From contig OZ243043.1 in the NCBI GenBank assembly GCA_965212075.1, forward strand, positions 992,001-1,056,000: a stretch of DNA of 64,000 nucleotides. The letters run 5' to 3'. Of this stretch, positions 43,366-52,848 are shown in pieces. Each line of letters opens with the position of its first letter. The first letter of the stretch is position 1. The translations under genes were made by a program, and so were the position numbers. This DNA is from CBDBUR01 sp965212075 (GTDB lineage: Bacteria > Pseudomonadota > Alphaproteobacteria > JAPOUT01 > G958296285). The notes under the pieces were generated by a model that saw only the letters and a list, made by a program, of their open reading frames with translations, was not told the origin of the DNA and made no database searches.

Positions 43366-46144
43366 CAATATGCGTTTTGGCAAGATTGCTAATGCCTTCG
43401 CGCTGATTTTTGATTGAGAATTTGATGCAGCGGCGCACTGATCTTTTGCGGCGCATCTGCGAGCGTTTGATGTGTCTAGCGGCCTTGCGCCATCCGGAGA
43501 CGAGCAGAGGCAGCATGTCATCGCGGCCTGAGACAAAAGAGCCATCGGCAAGGATGCCGGCATGGCAGACGATTCTGGGCAAATCCCATTTGCCGTGATC
43601 GGGCTGATAATCGGGCACGTGATATTGCACCGGCCCGGCGGACGACCAGCCTTGCTCCTTTTGCTTGTCGTAGATTTCGCCGCCGCCAAAAGGACGCGTA
43701 TGGGTGATTTGCACTTCATCAATGAAAGCCACTTGCCGCGCCGGATCGTCGGCCAGCCGCGCCCAGAAATTATCAATAAACCAGCCGATCGGATTGTTTT
43801 GATAAAGCGGAAGAATCTGCCGCCAGATATTGGCGCTCAAGCATACTGTGTTGGCTTCGACAAAATTGCTGAAGCGGATCTTAAACATTGGATTGTGCAA
43901 TTGCGGAAAATAAAGCACATGGCTTTGATATGAAAAAGAAGGCTGGGCGATCTGTAAATCGGATTCACGCATAATGTCAAAAATGCGGTTAATGTCACGG
44001 GTAGCCATTTTGAAATCATCGTCGGCCATCATAATGTAGTCATATTTGTCTAACAGGTCGGGGACTTTCTGGAAGGCGTCATAGAGGCCATCGCCTTTGC
44101 CGCCGCGATAGATGATATGTTTGACATCACCGCGCTTCCATTTTTCGGGGTTTTCACCGAAGCAGGAGACGATGATGTCCCAATTGCGTTCACCTTCCAG
44201 CCAGCCTTCATGCAGGGACTCATCGCCCGCGCGCACGATGACGAGATTTTTATATCCCCCAAAAGCTTTGTAAGGCTTTTGAGGTATTAGGCCATGGATG
44301 ATGATAGAGGTTTTTGTCGGTTTCAATATTGCGGTGATTTGATTTTTGAGGGCGCGCCGGATGCTTCTTTGCAAGGATCTGTTTTGATAGATCTGGCTGC
44401 GGTGAATATTTTTAGCGGCTTCAATCCATCCGGCAAACAGGAAGGGGATCATCATCCATCGTCCACGCACGCGGCGCCCATTTTTGAGGATGCCCGCATG
44501 GCAGACGATTTTGGGCAGGGTCCAGGCATCCCAGTCGGATATGTAGTCGGGAACAGTATATTGCACCTGTCCACCAGACAACCAACCTTGTTCCTTTTGC
44601 TTGTCGTAGATTTCGCCGCCGCCAAAAGGACGCGTATGGGTGATTTGCACTTCATCAATGAAAGCCACTTGCCGCGCTGGATCGTCAGCCAGCCGCGCCC
44701 AGAAATTATCAATAAACCAGCCGATCGGATTGTCTTGATAAAGCGGAAGAATCTGCCGCCAGATATTGGCGCTCAAGCAAACAGTAATGGCTTCAACAAA
44801 ATTGCTGAATCGAATTTTGAATCTTGGATTATGAAATTCCGGAAAATAAAGCGCCCGGCTTTGATAAGAAAAAGAAGGCTGAGCGATCTGCAAATCATAT
44901 TCACGCATAATGTCAAAAACGCGGTTAATGTCATGGGCAGCCATTTTGAAATCATCGTCAGCCATCATAATGTAGTCATATTTGTCTAACAGGTCGGGGA
45001 CTTTCTGGAAGGCGTCATAGAGGCCATCACCTTTGCCGCCGCGATAGATGATATGTTTGATGTCATCACGCTGCCATTTTTCGGGGTTTTTGCCGTAGCA
45101 GGAGACGATGATGTCCCAATTGCGTTTGCCTTCCAGCCAGCCTTCGTGGAGTGAATTGTCTCCAGCGCGCACGATGACAAGGTTTTTATGTCCCCCAAAA
45201 GCTTTGTGAGACTTTTGAGACATTTGATGTTTTATGCCATGAATGATAATAGAGGTTTTTGTCAGTTTCAATATTGTGGTGATTTGATTTTTGAGGGCGC
45301 GCCAGATGTTGCTTTGCATGGATCTGTTTTCAAACATCTGGCTGCGGTGAATATTTTTAGCGGCTTTAATCCATCCGGCGAGCAGGAAGGGGATCATCAT
45401 CCATCGTCCACGCACGCGGCGCCCATTTTTGAGGATGCCCGCATGGCAGACGATTTTGGGCAAGACCCAGTCATCCCAGTCGGATATGTGGTCGGGAACG
45501 TGATATTGCACCGGCCCTTCAATAGGCCAGTGATATTTTTCTTTGTTTTGATGAAGCTCGCCCTGTGCGTAGGGGCGGGTATGCGTAACTTGAATTTGAT
45601 CAATGAGCGCCACCTGCCGCGCAGGCACCTCCGTCAGCCGCGCCCAGAAATTATCAATGTAATGGCCGAGAGGGTTATTTTTATAAAGCGGAAGAATCTG
45701 CTGCCAAACCGATCGGTGCAGGCAGGTAACTCCATTTTCCACAAAATTGATGAAGCGGAGTTGAAAATTCGGATTGTGATAAGCAGGAAAATAAAGCCCA
45801 TAGCTCTGATAAGAAAAAGATGGATGGCCAATTTGCAGATGATGTTCCCGCATCACATCAAACAGGCGGTTGATGTCGGAAGTGGTCATTAAAAAATCAT
45901 CATCGGCCATCATGATATAATCATATTTATCCAGCAGATCGGGCTGTTGCTGAAAGGCGTCATAAATACCGTCAAACTTACCGCCTGCGTAGACAAGATG
46001 GACGATGTCATCGCGCTGCCATTTTTGGGGGCTCTCGCCGAAGCAAGAGACGATGACGTCCCAATTGCGTTCGCCTTCCAGCCAGCCTTCATGCAGGGAA
46101 TTGTCCCCTGCGCGCACGATGACGAGATTTTTTTTATCCGGCAT
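43304..46144 (-). CDS. Triple DUF707 glycosyltransferase-like protein
   Basis: The 946-residue protein consists of three copies (about 315 residues each) of a DUF707-like module. Each starts KNLVIVRAGDxSLHEGWLEG. DNA period between copies 2 and 3 is 936 bases. Each module carries a DDDF motif inside YDYIMMADDDF (81-84, about 396-399 and 708-711), followed by LQIxxPSFSYQS and a His in QxTHTRP, a GT-A-like layout. Copies 2 and 3 are closer to each other than to copy 1. A role in capsule or LPS sugar transfer is likely. The ATG at 46144 overlaps the upstream stop by 11 bases; its tail overlaps glf. Confidence 0.85.
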   Translation of the reverse strand: MPDKKNLVIVRAGDNSLHEGWLEGERNWDVIVSCFGESPQKWQRDDIVHLVYAGGKFDGIYDAFQQQPDLLDKYDYIMMADDDFLMTTSDINRLFDVMREHHLQIGHPSFSYQSYGLYFPAYHNPNFQLRFINFVENGVTCLHRSVWQQILPLYKNNPLGHYIDNFWARLTEVPARQVALIDQIQVTHTRPYAQGELHQNKEKYHWPIEGPVQYHVPDHISDWDDWVLPKIVCHAGILKNGRRVRGRWMMIPFLLAGWIKAAKNIHRSQMFENRSMQSNIWRALKNQITTILKLTKTSIIIHGIKHQMSQKSHKAFGGHKNLVIVRAGDNSLHEGWLEGKRNWDIIVSCYGKNPEKWQRDDIKHIIYRGGKGDGLYDAFQKVPDLLDKYDYIMMADDDFKMAAHDINRVFDIMREYDLQIAQPSFSYQSRALYFPEFHNPRFKIRFSNFVEAITVCLSANIWRQILPLYQDNPIGWFIDNFWARLADDPARQVAFIDEVQITHTRPFGGGEIYDKQKEQGWLSGGQVQYTVPDYISDWDAWTLPKIVCHAGILKNGRRVRGRWMMIPFLFAGWIEAAKNIHRSQIYQNRSLQRSIRRALKNQITAILKPTKTSIIIHGLIPQKPYKAFGGYKNLVIVRAGDESLHEGWLEGERNWDIIVSCFGENPEKWKRGDVKHIIYRGGKGDGLYDAFQKVPDLLDKYDYIMMADDDFKMATRDINRIFDIMRESDLQIAQPSFSYQSHVLYFPQLHNPMFKIRFSNFVEANTVCLSANIWRQILPLYQNNPIGWFIDNFWARLADDPARQVAFIDEVQITHTRPFGGGEIYDKQKEQGWSSAGPVQYHVPDYQPDHGKWDLPRIVCHAGILADGSFVSGRDDMLPLLVSGWRKAARHIKRSQMRRKRSVRRCIKFSIKNQREGISNLAKTHIVIDQQKTAAAAPPARSPQEP
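43370..46144. repeat. Three-copy in-gene tandem repeat (about 0.94 kb units)
   Basis: The DNA of the triple-DUF707 gene repeats about every 936-945 bases. For instance TAGATTTCGCCGCCGCCAAA starts at both 43671 and 44607. Diverged third-position changes show the copies are not an assembly duplication. A fourth, more distant copy lies inside the gene at 47385-50357. Confidence 0.9.
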
Positions 46145-47378
46145 TTGGCTGCGACGCAAGCATTTGACCAAGTAAGCGCTTGTTTTTTTGATTCATCGGG
46201 AATGTTCTTTGATAAAAGCTACCATCTAAATAATAGTCGCTGGCGAGCCAGGATAAAAAAACCTGCCGATCTTCCGGACAAAAAGAAGTCTGTTCAGGAT
46301 TTTGAAAAACCTCAAAGACATCTTCAGCTTTATGGCATTGGCGCGTGAGGCCATCAAAAGAATAAAAAGCCTGCCCCAAAGTGACAACGGGCTTATCCAA
46401 GAGCATCGCCTCAAGCCCGACTGAGCTGTTGAGCGTGACGATCAAAGATGCGTTTTTTATCAGATCAGGCGTTGCGTTGCCATTGGCGAACAAAAAGCGC
46501 TCGCTCTCCATTTCGCGCACGTCATAGCGCTGAAAACATTCGGGATGCTCTTTGGCGATCACCCGCCACCCTTCGGGAAGGTGCTGTGCCGCTTGATGCA
46601 CGATCTCAACAAGATGCTGAATGTTCTCAACCCAATCATTATAAAAAAGAATTTGTGTATCGCGAAAAACCTGCAGAGGAAAAAAAATATATTTTCCGCT
46701 GAGGTCAAGAGTGTTTTTTTGCATAAAATCCTGATGCGGAATTTTGCGAATTCCGATTTTGGGCGCTTTGTCCGAAGCTGCGGCATATAGAACTTTTTCG
46801 GAGCTTTCTTGCGCCCACTTTTTATAAAATGAAATTTTACGAGGTATGGAGCTTGCATAATTGATGCCGACTTCATCCATGATCATCGTGTTCTCAAACG
46901 GCCCGACTTCAAAGAAAACCGTTTTTTTGCCTAATGATTTCGCAGCTTTGGCGAGCAGCTTTTGCTCCGGTAAAATGCCATTATAGAAAAACACGGCATC
47001 AAATTTTTTCATTTTGCTGAGAAAAAGCCGGAAGAGCGGCTTGGCATATTTTTTGCTGCGCCGCAACATTCTTTGATAGGCGGCAATTTTGTTTTGCCGC
47101 TCCTTTCCGGAAAGCGTGGATGTTGCGGGCAGCGCATGTGTGACCTCAATCATTCTGGAATAATAAGCGGCTATCTCATCAACATTGAACGCATATTTGC
47201 CCCTGATCGTGAAGAAAGCCATAATCTTCAAGAAGAGGTAGCGCAGATAATTTCTTTTAAACTCAACGTCTTTTCTCGTGATATATTTCACCTGCGTAAT
47301 TTGAGGATTCGTCATCGTGATAAGATCAAAAAACCATTGATCGGGCTCATGATCGATGATGCAAATAATAACTTTCAT
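46134..47378 (-). CDS. KpsS/KpsC-like capsule polysaccharide transferase
   Basis: The 414-residue protein resembles the capsule polysaccharide biosynthesis family (Kdo transferases KpsS/KpsC). Key segments are KTVFFEVGPFENTMIMDEVGIN, KYIFFPLQVFRDTQI, WRVIAKEHPECF (AKEHP), and LIVTLNSSVGLEAMLLDKPVVTLG, the nucleotide-sugar binding part of a GT-B fold. It probably adds a linker sugar, perhaps Kdo, to a lipid acceptor. It is the stand-alone version of the first module of the gene upstream (47385-50357), 6 bases away, and overlaps the next gene's start. Confidence 0.82.
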   Translation of the reverse strand: MKVIICIIDHEPDQWFFDLITMTNPQITQVKYITRKDVEFKRNYLRYLFLKIMAFFTIRGKYAFNVDEIAAYYSRMIEVTHALPATSTLSGKERQNKIAAYQRMLRRSKKYAKPLFRLFLSKMKKFDAVFFYNGILPEQKLLAKAAKSLGKKTVFFEVGPFENTMIMDEVGINYASSIPRKISFYKKWAQESSEKVLYAAASDKAPKIGIRKIPHQDFMQKNTLDLSGKYIFFPLQVFRDTQILFYNDWVENIQHLVEIVHQAAQHLPEGWRVIAKEHPECFQRYDVREMESERFLFANGNATPDLIKNASLIVTLNSSVGLEAMLLDKPVVTLGQAFYSFDGLTRQCHKAEDVFEVFQNPEQTSFCPEDRQVFLSWLASDYYLDGSFYQRTFPMNQKNKRLLGQMLASQPNAG

Positions 47379-47384
47379 TTTTTA

Positions 47385-50357
47385 TCAAACTCGCTTTTTA
47401 GCTTTTTCTGGAGCTTTTTCTGTGAATCTTTCCGATGCCTGGCTGGGATTTACACCGAGTTCGCGCGCACGCGCTGCCAGCCAGCTATCTTGTGGTGGAT
47501 TCATCACAAGGTCTCTGTGCTTCTCATGCAGAAGTGATATGTATAAATGCACGGAGATGGTATCAGAAGCGAAATGTTTGGTGAAACGTTTGTCTTCGTC
47601 AAAAGCAAAGAAGTTGTATTCGTCAGGCAGCGGATAGAAGATAGCCCTGTGTGCTGCGTAGAGCACTTCGCCTGTTTTCATCAGAGCTTTCCTCAGCTCA
47701 CACTTCAGCTGCTCTTCATCATGGGGGTAGTCTCCATCAGCAAAAGTTTGGATGAGCTGCCCAAGTGTTTTTGAATCTTTCGGCAGGCGCAAAATGCCCA
47801 TGCCCGTGCGATTTGGTTTTTCATCAGCAAAGAACCAGGGTTCATTTGCAAAAAGCTGGTGGCAATAGACATCGGTGTCAACCCAGAGATAATCGGTTTT
47901 GCTCAGCATATGCAGGCAAAATATATGAGCGTAGAAAGCGGGGTTTTTCTGCAGCAGATTTGCGGCGTTTATGTCTTTTTCCGGATCCCAGATTTCCGTA
48001 TCAGGGCGCTGCTCAATGCCTTCGGGAACATTCTCTACATGGCCATGCGTATAAAGAATCATTTTATGCCCTTTAACAACAAAAGAGCGCAGGCATAATT
48101 GGTCAATCCAGCTCAGGCGTTGCCCTGTCCACCAGGACGCGATCGTAGGCAGATCATACCCCCCCTCTTGAGCCGCAAAGAACGTCTTGCGTATATCTTT
48201 CAAAAGCAGCTTGCTGGGTTTTAAGTTAGAAATACCCTTGATCTGACTGGCGATGGCCGCTATCAGATGTCTTCTGACAGATCCGCGGTGATATAATTTC
48301 CTCCGCTCGACTTGCGAAAAAATCTTGAGCCAGCCAAGAATCAGGTAAGGCAGAACAGCCCATCGGCCATGAATCTCCCGTCCATTCGCAAGAATGCCCT
48401 TATGGCAGACGGTTTTGAACATTCCCCAGCGATGATCACGATCAATTGGATGCTCTCCTGCCATACGATATCTGATCGGTACCAGCGCGGATGCAGCAAG
48501 TTCTGTCCGCTTTTCCTGCATGATTTCATAATTAATATGCAAAGCACCGCCATAACCTCTTGTATGAACAACTTGGACTTCATCAATAACAGCCACTTGT
48601 TCGGCGGGATTGTCGGTGAGACGGGGAAGATGATGATCAGTGCGCTGCGCTCTAGGATTATCTTCAAAAGTTGGGAGAATCTGCCGCCAGACCGATGAAC
48701 TCATACAGACCGTCCCTTGTTCCACAAAGTTGGTGAATCGAATTTTGAAACAAGGGTTGTGAAAATCCGACCAATACATTCCATAGCTTTGCGGCGCAAC
48801 GGAGGGGTGGGCGACCTGCAGGTTATATTCATCCATAATCTCAAAGACGCGGTTAATCGTGTGAGCAGTCATGAAAAAGTCATCATCGGCCATCATGATA
48901 TAGTCATATTTATCAAGCAGGCCGGGAACTTGCTGGAAGGCATCATAAAGGCCATCAAATTTGCCGCCTTCATAAAAGATATGCGTGATGTCGTCGCGTT
49001 TCCATTGATCAGGATCACTGCCAAAACAGGAGACGATGATGTCCCAATTGCGCACCCCGTTCAGCCATCCTTCATGCAGGGAATTGTCCCCCGCGCGCAC
49101 AATGACAAGGTTTCTTTTGCCCGGCACCAATTTTTCGCTCACTGGAAGTTTTTGATCAAGTCGATCGTAGATGATTCGCTGATTTTTTTTGGTTAGTGAA
49201 AATTCTTTTTTATGCATATTGCCTTCAAGATAATAATTCGTTGTGATGTAAGACAGGAAGGCGCGGCGTGCCTCTTCATTGAAGGAGATTTGCTCCGGAT
49301 TTTTGAAAATATCTATAAGCTCTTCTTTATTGTTGCATTTGTGGGCGAGGCTATCAAAAGCATAAAAAGCGTTTCCCAAAACAACGACCGGCTTATTAAA
49401 AAGCATGGCTTCAAGTCCGACAGAGCTGTTGAGCGTGACAATCAAAGATGCATTTTTTATCAGGTCAGGGGTTGCGTTGCCATTGGCAAACAAAAATCGT
49501 TCATTTTCCATGCTTTTGATGTCATAGCGCTGGAGACATCGGGGATGTTCTTTAGTGATGACGCGCCAATCTTCCGGCAGATGGCGCGCAACATCACGAA
49601 CAATGCTTATGAGCTCTTGAACGTCATCTATCCAATCGCCAAAAGCGAGTTGTATATCGCGAAAAACTTGCAGAGGAAAAAAAACATATTTTTGATTTAG
49701 ATCGCGCGTTTCGGAGACGATAAAGTTGCGACGCTTCGGCCTAACTTCAATTCGCGGCTTTTTCTCTGAGTTTTCGCTGTCAAAAACAAGTTCCGGATTG
49801 TTTTTGGCCCATTGTGTATAAAACGACGCCTCACGCGGCAGAGAGTTTTCGCAATTGATGCCGACGTGGTCTATTGTGATGGTGTTGAGAAGCGGACCGA
49901 CTTCCATAAAAATTATTTTTTTTCTTAATTTACGCGCCGCCTTAATGAGGCATTTTGCTAAAGACGTGCTGCCATTGTAAACAAACAAAACATCATATTT
50001 GCGCATAAGCCAGAGAGAGTAATAAAAAAAGAAGGTGATCCTGCTCTTTTTCTTTCTTAGATTCTCCTGTGCTGTCCCGACTGCCAAAGCGCGATTAACC
50101 ACGTGCCGAGATGATGATTCCGGCAGCGCTTCATAGGCATTCACTATATTTCTGTCATAAATTGACATGGCATGATAATCAAGTTTGCAAAAGCCATATC
50201 TAAGAAATGCGCGTACAGCGAATGGAATTTTTTCTCTCCAGCTCGTATCCAGCCTTTCTTGATGGTAGCTTTCTTGAATGACCGGATGGTCTTTGCATAT
50301 GGTGTCAATGACCCAAACATCTAGATGATGCGGAAAGGTATAAATCAGAGCTTTCAT
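47385..50357 (-). CDS. Three-module glycosyltransferase fusion (KpsS-like, DUF707, GT32-like)
   Basis: The 990-residue protein has three catalytic-looking modules. Residues 1-400 match the neighbouring KpsS-like protein (FFPLQVFRD, VITKEHPRC, NSSVGLEAMLFNKPVVVLG). Residues about 415-725 are a DUF707 module (RNLVIVRAGDNSLHEGWL, DDDF near 489-492). Residues about 740-990 resemble a GT32/DXD sugar transferase (IASWWTGQRLSWIDQLCLRSF, VDTDVY near 826-831, GMGILRLP). It probably builds several successive linkages of one surface glycan. It heads the minus-strand run of three genes. The start ATG at 50357 has GAAAG only. Confidence 0.84.
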   Translation of the reverse strand: MKALIYTFPHHLDVWVIDTICKDHPVIQESYHQERLDTSWREKIPFAVRAFLRYGFCKLDYHAMSIYDRNIVNAYEALPESSSRHVVNRALAVGTAQENLRKKKSRITFFFYYSLWLMRKYDVLFVYNGSTSLAKCLIKAARKLRKKIIFMEVGPLLNTITIDHVGINCENSLPREASFYTQWAKNNPELVFDSENSEKKPRIEVRPKRRNFIVSETRDLNQKYVFFPLQVFRDIQLAFGDWIDDVQELISIVRDVARHLPEDWRVITKEHPRCLQRYDIKSMENERFLFANGNATPDLIKNASLIVTLNSSVGLEAMLFNKPVVVLGNAFYAFDSLAHKCNNKEELIDIFKNPEQISFNEEARRAFLSYITTNYYLEGNMHKKEFSLTKKNQRIIYDRLDQKLPVSEKLVPGKRNLVIVRAGDNSLHEGWLNGVRNWDIIVSCFGSDPDQWKRDDITHIFYEGGKFDGLYDAFQQVPGLLDKYDYIMMADDDFFMTAHTINRVFEIMDEYNLQVAHPSVAPQSYGMYWSDFHNPCFKIRFTNFVEQGTVCMSSSVWRQILPTFEDNPRAQRTDHHLPRLTDNPAEQVAVIDEVQVVHTRGYGGALHINYEIMQEKRTELAASALVPIRYRMAGEHPIDRDHRWGMFKTVCHKGILANGREIHGRWAVLPYLILGWLKIFSQVERRKLYHRGSVRRHLIAAIASQIKGISNLKPSKLLLKDIRKTFFAAQEGGYDLPTIASWWTGQRLSWIDQLCLRSFVVKGHKMILYTHGHVENVPEGIEQRPDTEIWDPEKDINAANLLQKNPAFYAHIFCLHMLSKTDYLWVDTDVYCHQLFANEPWFFADEKPNRTGMGILRLPKDSKTLGQLIQTFADGDYPHDEEQLKCELRKALMKTGEVLYAAHRAIFYPLPDEYNFFAFDEDKRFTKHFASDTISVHLYISLLHEKHRDLVMNPPQDSWLAARARELGVNPSQASERFTEKAPEKAKKRV

Positions 50358-50450
50358 AAAGAATTATTTCCGCGCGGTGAGGGTTGAATTTTGCTAGAAT
50401 GAGCGTGAGATTAAAGATAGACTTCGGGAGAATCAAGGGAGAAGTGGCTG

Positions 50451-52091
50451 ATGCATGGAGGCAAATTAGCGGCGCGCGCGCTCAAGCAAGCGGGGGTGGA
50501 ATGTATTTTCACTTTGTCGGGCGGACATATCATGCCGATTTACGACGGCTGTTTGGATGAGGGCATTGACATTATTGATGTCCGCCATGAGCAGGCGGCG
50601 GTTCATGCGGCGGACGCGTGGTCGCGGCTGAAGCCGGGTGCGATCGGCTGTGCGGTGCTGACCGCCGGACCGGGCGTCACTGACGGCGTCACCGGTGTTG
50701 CGAATGCGTGGCGCGCCTCGGCGCCGATTTTGGTGATTGGCGGCCAAGGGCCGTTTATGAATCTGCGCAAGGGCTCGCTACAGGAGATGGATCATGTCGG
50801 CGTGATGCGTCCGATCACCAAATGGGCGGATGCCTGCTATGAGACCGCGCGAATTCCGGAATATATTGAGATGGCGGTGCGTCATGCCCATGCGGGGATG
50901 CCGGGGCCGGTGTTTTTGGAAATCCCGATGGATACTTTGATGGGCGATGCCGATGACAAAGCGGTTTTTTGGCCGCGCATCGGGGCGATGGCGCGACCTT
51001 GTCCGGCGGCTTCGTCGATTAAGGCGGCGGCTTCTTTGATAAAGGCGGCAAAGAATCCGGTGCTGATGGCGGGCACCAGCGTCAAATGGTCGCAGGCCGG
51101 CGAGCAAGTGCAGAGCTTTTTGCGGCAGACAAATATGCCGGTTTTTGTCAACGGCATGGGGCGCGGGATGATCGCGCCCGACTGCCCACAATTATTAAAC
51201 CGCGTGCGCAAAGATGCGCTGAGCCGCTGCGATTTATTTATTTCGGCGGGTGTGCTGCTAGATTTTCGTCTGGCGTTCGGGCGGACGATTCCGCAGGAAG
51301 CCAAAATCATCCAGTTTGACATTGACGCCGAAGCGATTGGCCAGAACCGCTCGGCGGATGTCGGCGTGGTGGGCGATCTGGCCGCCGGTTTTGAGATGCT
51401 CGCATCCGAGATGACGAGCGCCAAAACGTCTTTCACTTCGTGGCTGGCGGAGCTGCGGAAAAAAGAGACGGCGCTTGAAGAAAAGTTTTCCGCCGAACTG
51501 AACTCGGATGAAGTGCCGATTGATCCTTTGCGCATGTGCCGCGAGGTGCGCGACTTTGTCGGGCGCGGCGACCATGATTATATTCTGATCGGCGATGGCG
51601 GCGACATAGTCGCGCAGGCGGCGAAGGTGATCCCCGTTCCGGCGGAAAATGCCTGGATGGATCCCGGTCCTTTGGGAACTTTGGGTGTTGGGATGCCGTT
51701 TGCGCTGGCGGCGCAGAAGATGTTTCCGCAAAAGCGCATTTTGATCATTTATGGCGACGGCGCGTTTGGTCTGAACGGATTTGAATATGATAGTGCGGCG
51801 CGGTTCAACTTGCCGATTGTGGGGATTGTGGGCAATGATGCGGCGTGGGGTCAGATGATGCGCCCGCAGGCGCAGCTTTATGGGGAGAATCGCCTTGTGG
51901 CGACGAAGCTGAACCCGACGCGCTACGACAAGATCGTCGAGGCGATGGGGGGTCATGGGGAATATGTCGAGCGCGCTGAGGAGATCATACCCGCCCTTGA
52001 GCGCGCTTATGCGTCGGGCAAGCCCGCTTTGGTCAATGTGATGATCCGGCAGGATGTTTCGACCGGCATGAAGGGCAGCACCTATGCGTGA
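50451..52091 (+). CDS. ThDP-dependent acetolactate-synthase-like enzyme
   Basis: The 546-residue protein has the three-domain layout of thiamine-diphosphate decarboxylase/ligases. The catalytic Glu is E47 in VRHEQAAVHAADAW. A central FAD/ADP-like domain (about 190-330) follows. The ThDP motif GDGAFGLNGFEYDSA extends to GNDAAWG. It resembles 2-hydroxyacyl-CoA lyase and oxalyl-CoA decarboxylase more than biosynthetic IlvB, whose small subunit is missing. AAGGGAGAAG precedes the ATG. It shares a unit with the S5AR-like gene 9 bases downstream; the substrate is unknown. Confidence 0.9.
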   Translation: MHGGKLAARALKQAGVECIFTLSGGHIMPIYDGCLDEGIDIIDVRHEQAAVHAADAWSRLKPGAIGCAVLTAGPGVTDGVTGVANAWRASAPILVIGGQGPFMNLRKGSLQEMDHVGVMRPITKWADACYETARIPEYIEMAVRHAHAGMPGPVFLEIPMDTLMGDADDKAVFWPRIGAMARPCPAASSIKAAASLIKAAKNPVLMAGTSVKWSQAGEQVQSFLRQTNMPVFVNGMGRGMIAPDCPQLLNRVRKDALSRCDLFISAGVLLDFRLAFGRTIPQEAKIIQFDIDAEAIGQNRSADVGVVGDLAAGFEMLASEMTSAKTSFTSWLAELRKKETALEEKFSAELNSDEVPIDPLRMCREVRDFVGRGDHDYILIGDGGDIVAQAAKVIPVPAENAWMDPGPLGTLGVGMPFALAAQKMFPQKRILIIYGDGAFGLNGFEYDSAARFNLPIVGIVGNDAAWGQMMRPQAQLYGENRLVATKLNPTRYDKIVEAMGGHGEYVERAEEIIPALERAYASGKPALVNVMIRQDVSTGMKGSTYA

Positions 52092-52100
52092 GGCGGCGCG

Positions 52101-52847
52101 ATGAGCGTCTATGAGATTTTGCTGCTCTCATGGGTTGGGGTTGCGGCGGCGGCTTTTCTGGGTCTGTTTAGGATCAATGCGGGCTATGGGAGATATGCGC
52201 AAGCCAGCTTTGGCGCGCTGTTCAATGCGCGCACCGGCTGGATCGTCATGGAGATGCCGGCCTTGCTGGTGTTTCCGGCGCTTTATTTTGCCGGACCGGC
52301 GGAGAAATCTTTTATCACGGATATATTTGTTTTCTGCTGGGTATTTCACTATGTCAATCGGGTTTTGATCTATCCTTTCCGCTTAAGCAGTGGCCGCAAT
52401 GTGTCTTTGGAGGTGATCGCGAGCGCGTTCTTTTTCAATTGCGTCAATGGCGCTTTTCTTGGCTATTATTTTGGTTTTATGGAGCTGGATTATGCGGGGT
52501 GGCATTTGGATTTTCGGTTTTGGCTGGGGCTGGGCGTTTGGGTTTTGGGGCTGTCGATCAACTGGGATGCCGATCGGACATTGCTGCGCTTGAAGCGGCG
52601 CAACCCGAAGGGCTATCAAGTGCCGCATACGCGTCTTTTTTCATATATTTCCAGCCCGAATTATTTTGGCGAGATCATAGAACATTTAGGCTTTGCGATC
52701 ATGGTCTGGGCGCTGCCGGGCTGGGCGTTTTTGATTTGGACGATTGCGAATTTATTGCCGCGCGCTTTGGCGCATCGGCGCTGGTATCGGGAGACCTTTG
52801 CCGACTACCCGCCGGAGCGCAAGGCGCTGATTCCGTTTATTCTCTGA
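52101..52847 (+). CDS. Steroid 5-alpha-reductase C-terminal family membrane protein
   Basis: A 248-residue protein with about six membrane helices. The C-terminal half has the family pattern KGYQVPHTRLFSYISSPNYFGEIIEHLGFAI, then RALAHRRWYRETFADYPPERKALIPFIL, which binds NADPH. It reduces a C=C bond next to a ketone in a steroid or other terpenoid lipid. It is 9 bases after the ThDP enzyme. With the SDR and acyl-CoA dehydrogenases elsewhere in the window it hints at steroid or isoprenoid turnover, but that is inference. Confidence 0.9.
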   Translation: MSVYEILLLSWVGVAAAAFLGLFRINAGYGRYAQASFGALFNARTGWIVMEMPALLVFPALYFAGPAEKSFITDIFVFCWVFHYVNRVLIYPFRLSSGRNVSLEVIASAFFFNCVNGAFLGYYFGFMELDYAGWHLDFRFWLGLGVWVLGLSINWDADRTLLRLKRRNPKGYQVPHTRLFSYISSPNYFGEIIEHLGFAIMVWALPGWAFLIWTIANLLPRALAHRRWYRETFADYPPERKALIPFIL

Positions 52848-52848
52848 C

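Noticed and set aside
43370..46144. Regular DNA repeats possibly reflecting CRISPR or an assembly error
   Set aside because: Units of about 936 bases are in-frame protein modules with diverged third positions; not CRISPR, and divergence argues against misassembly.
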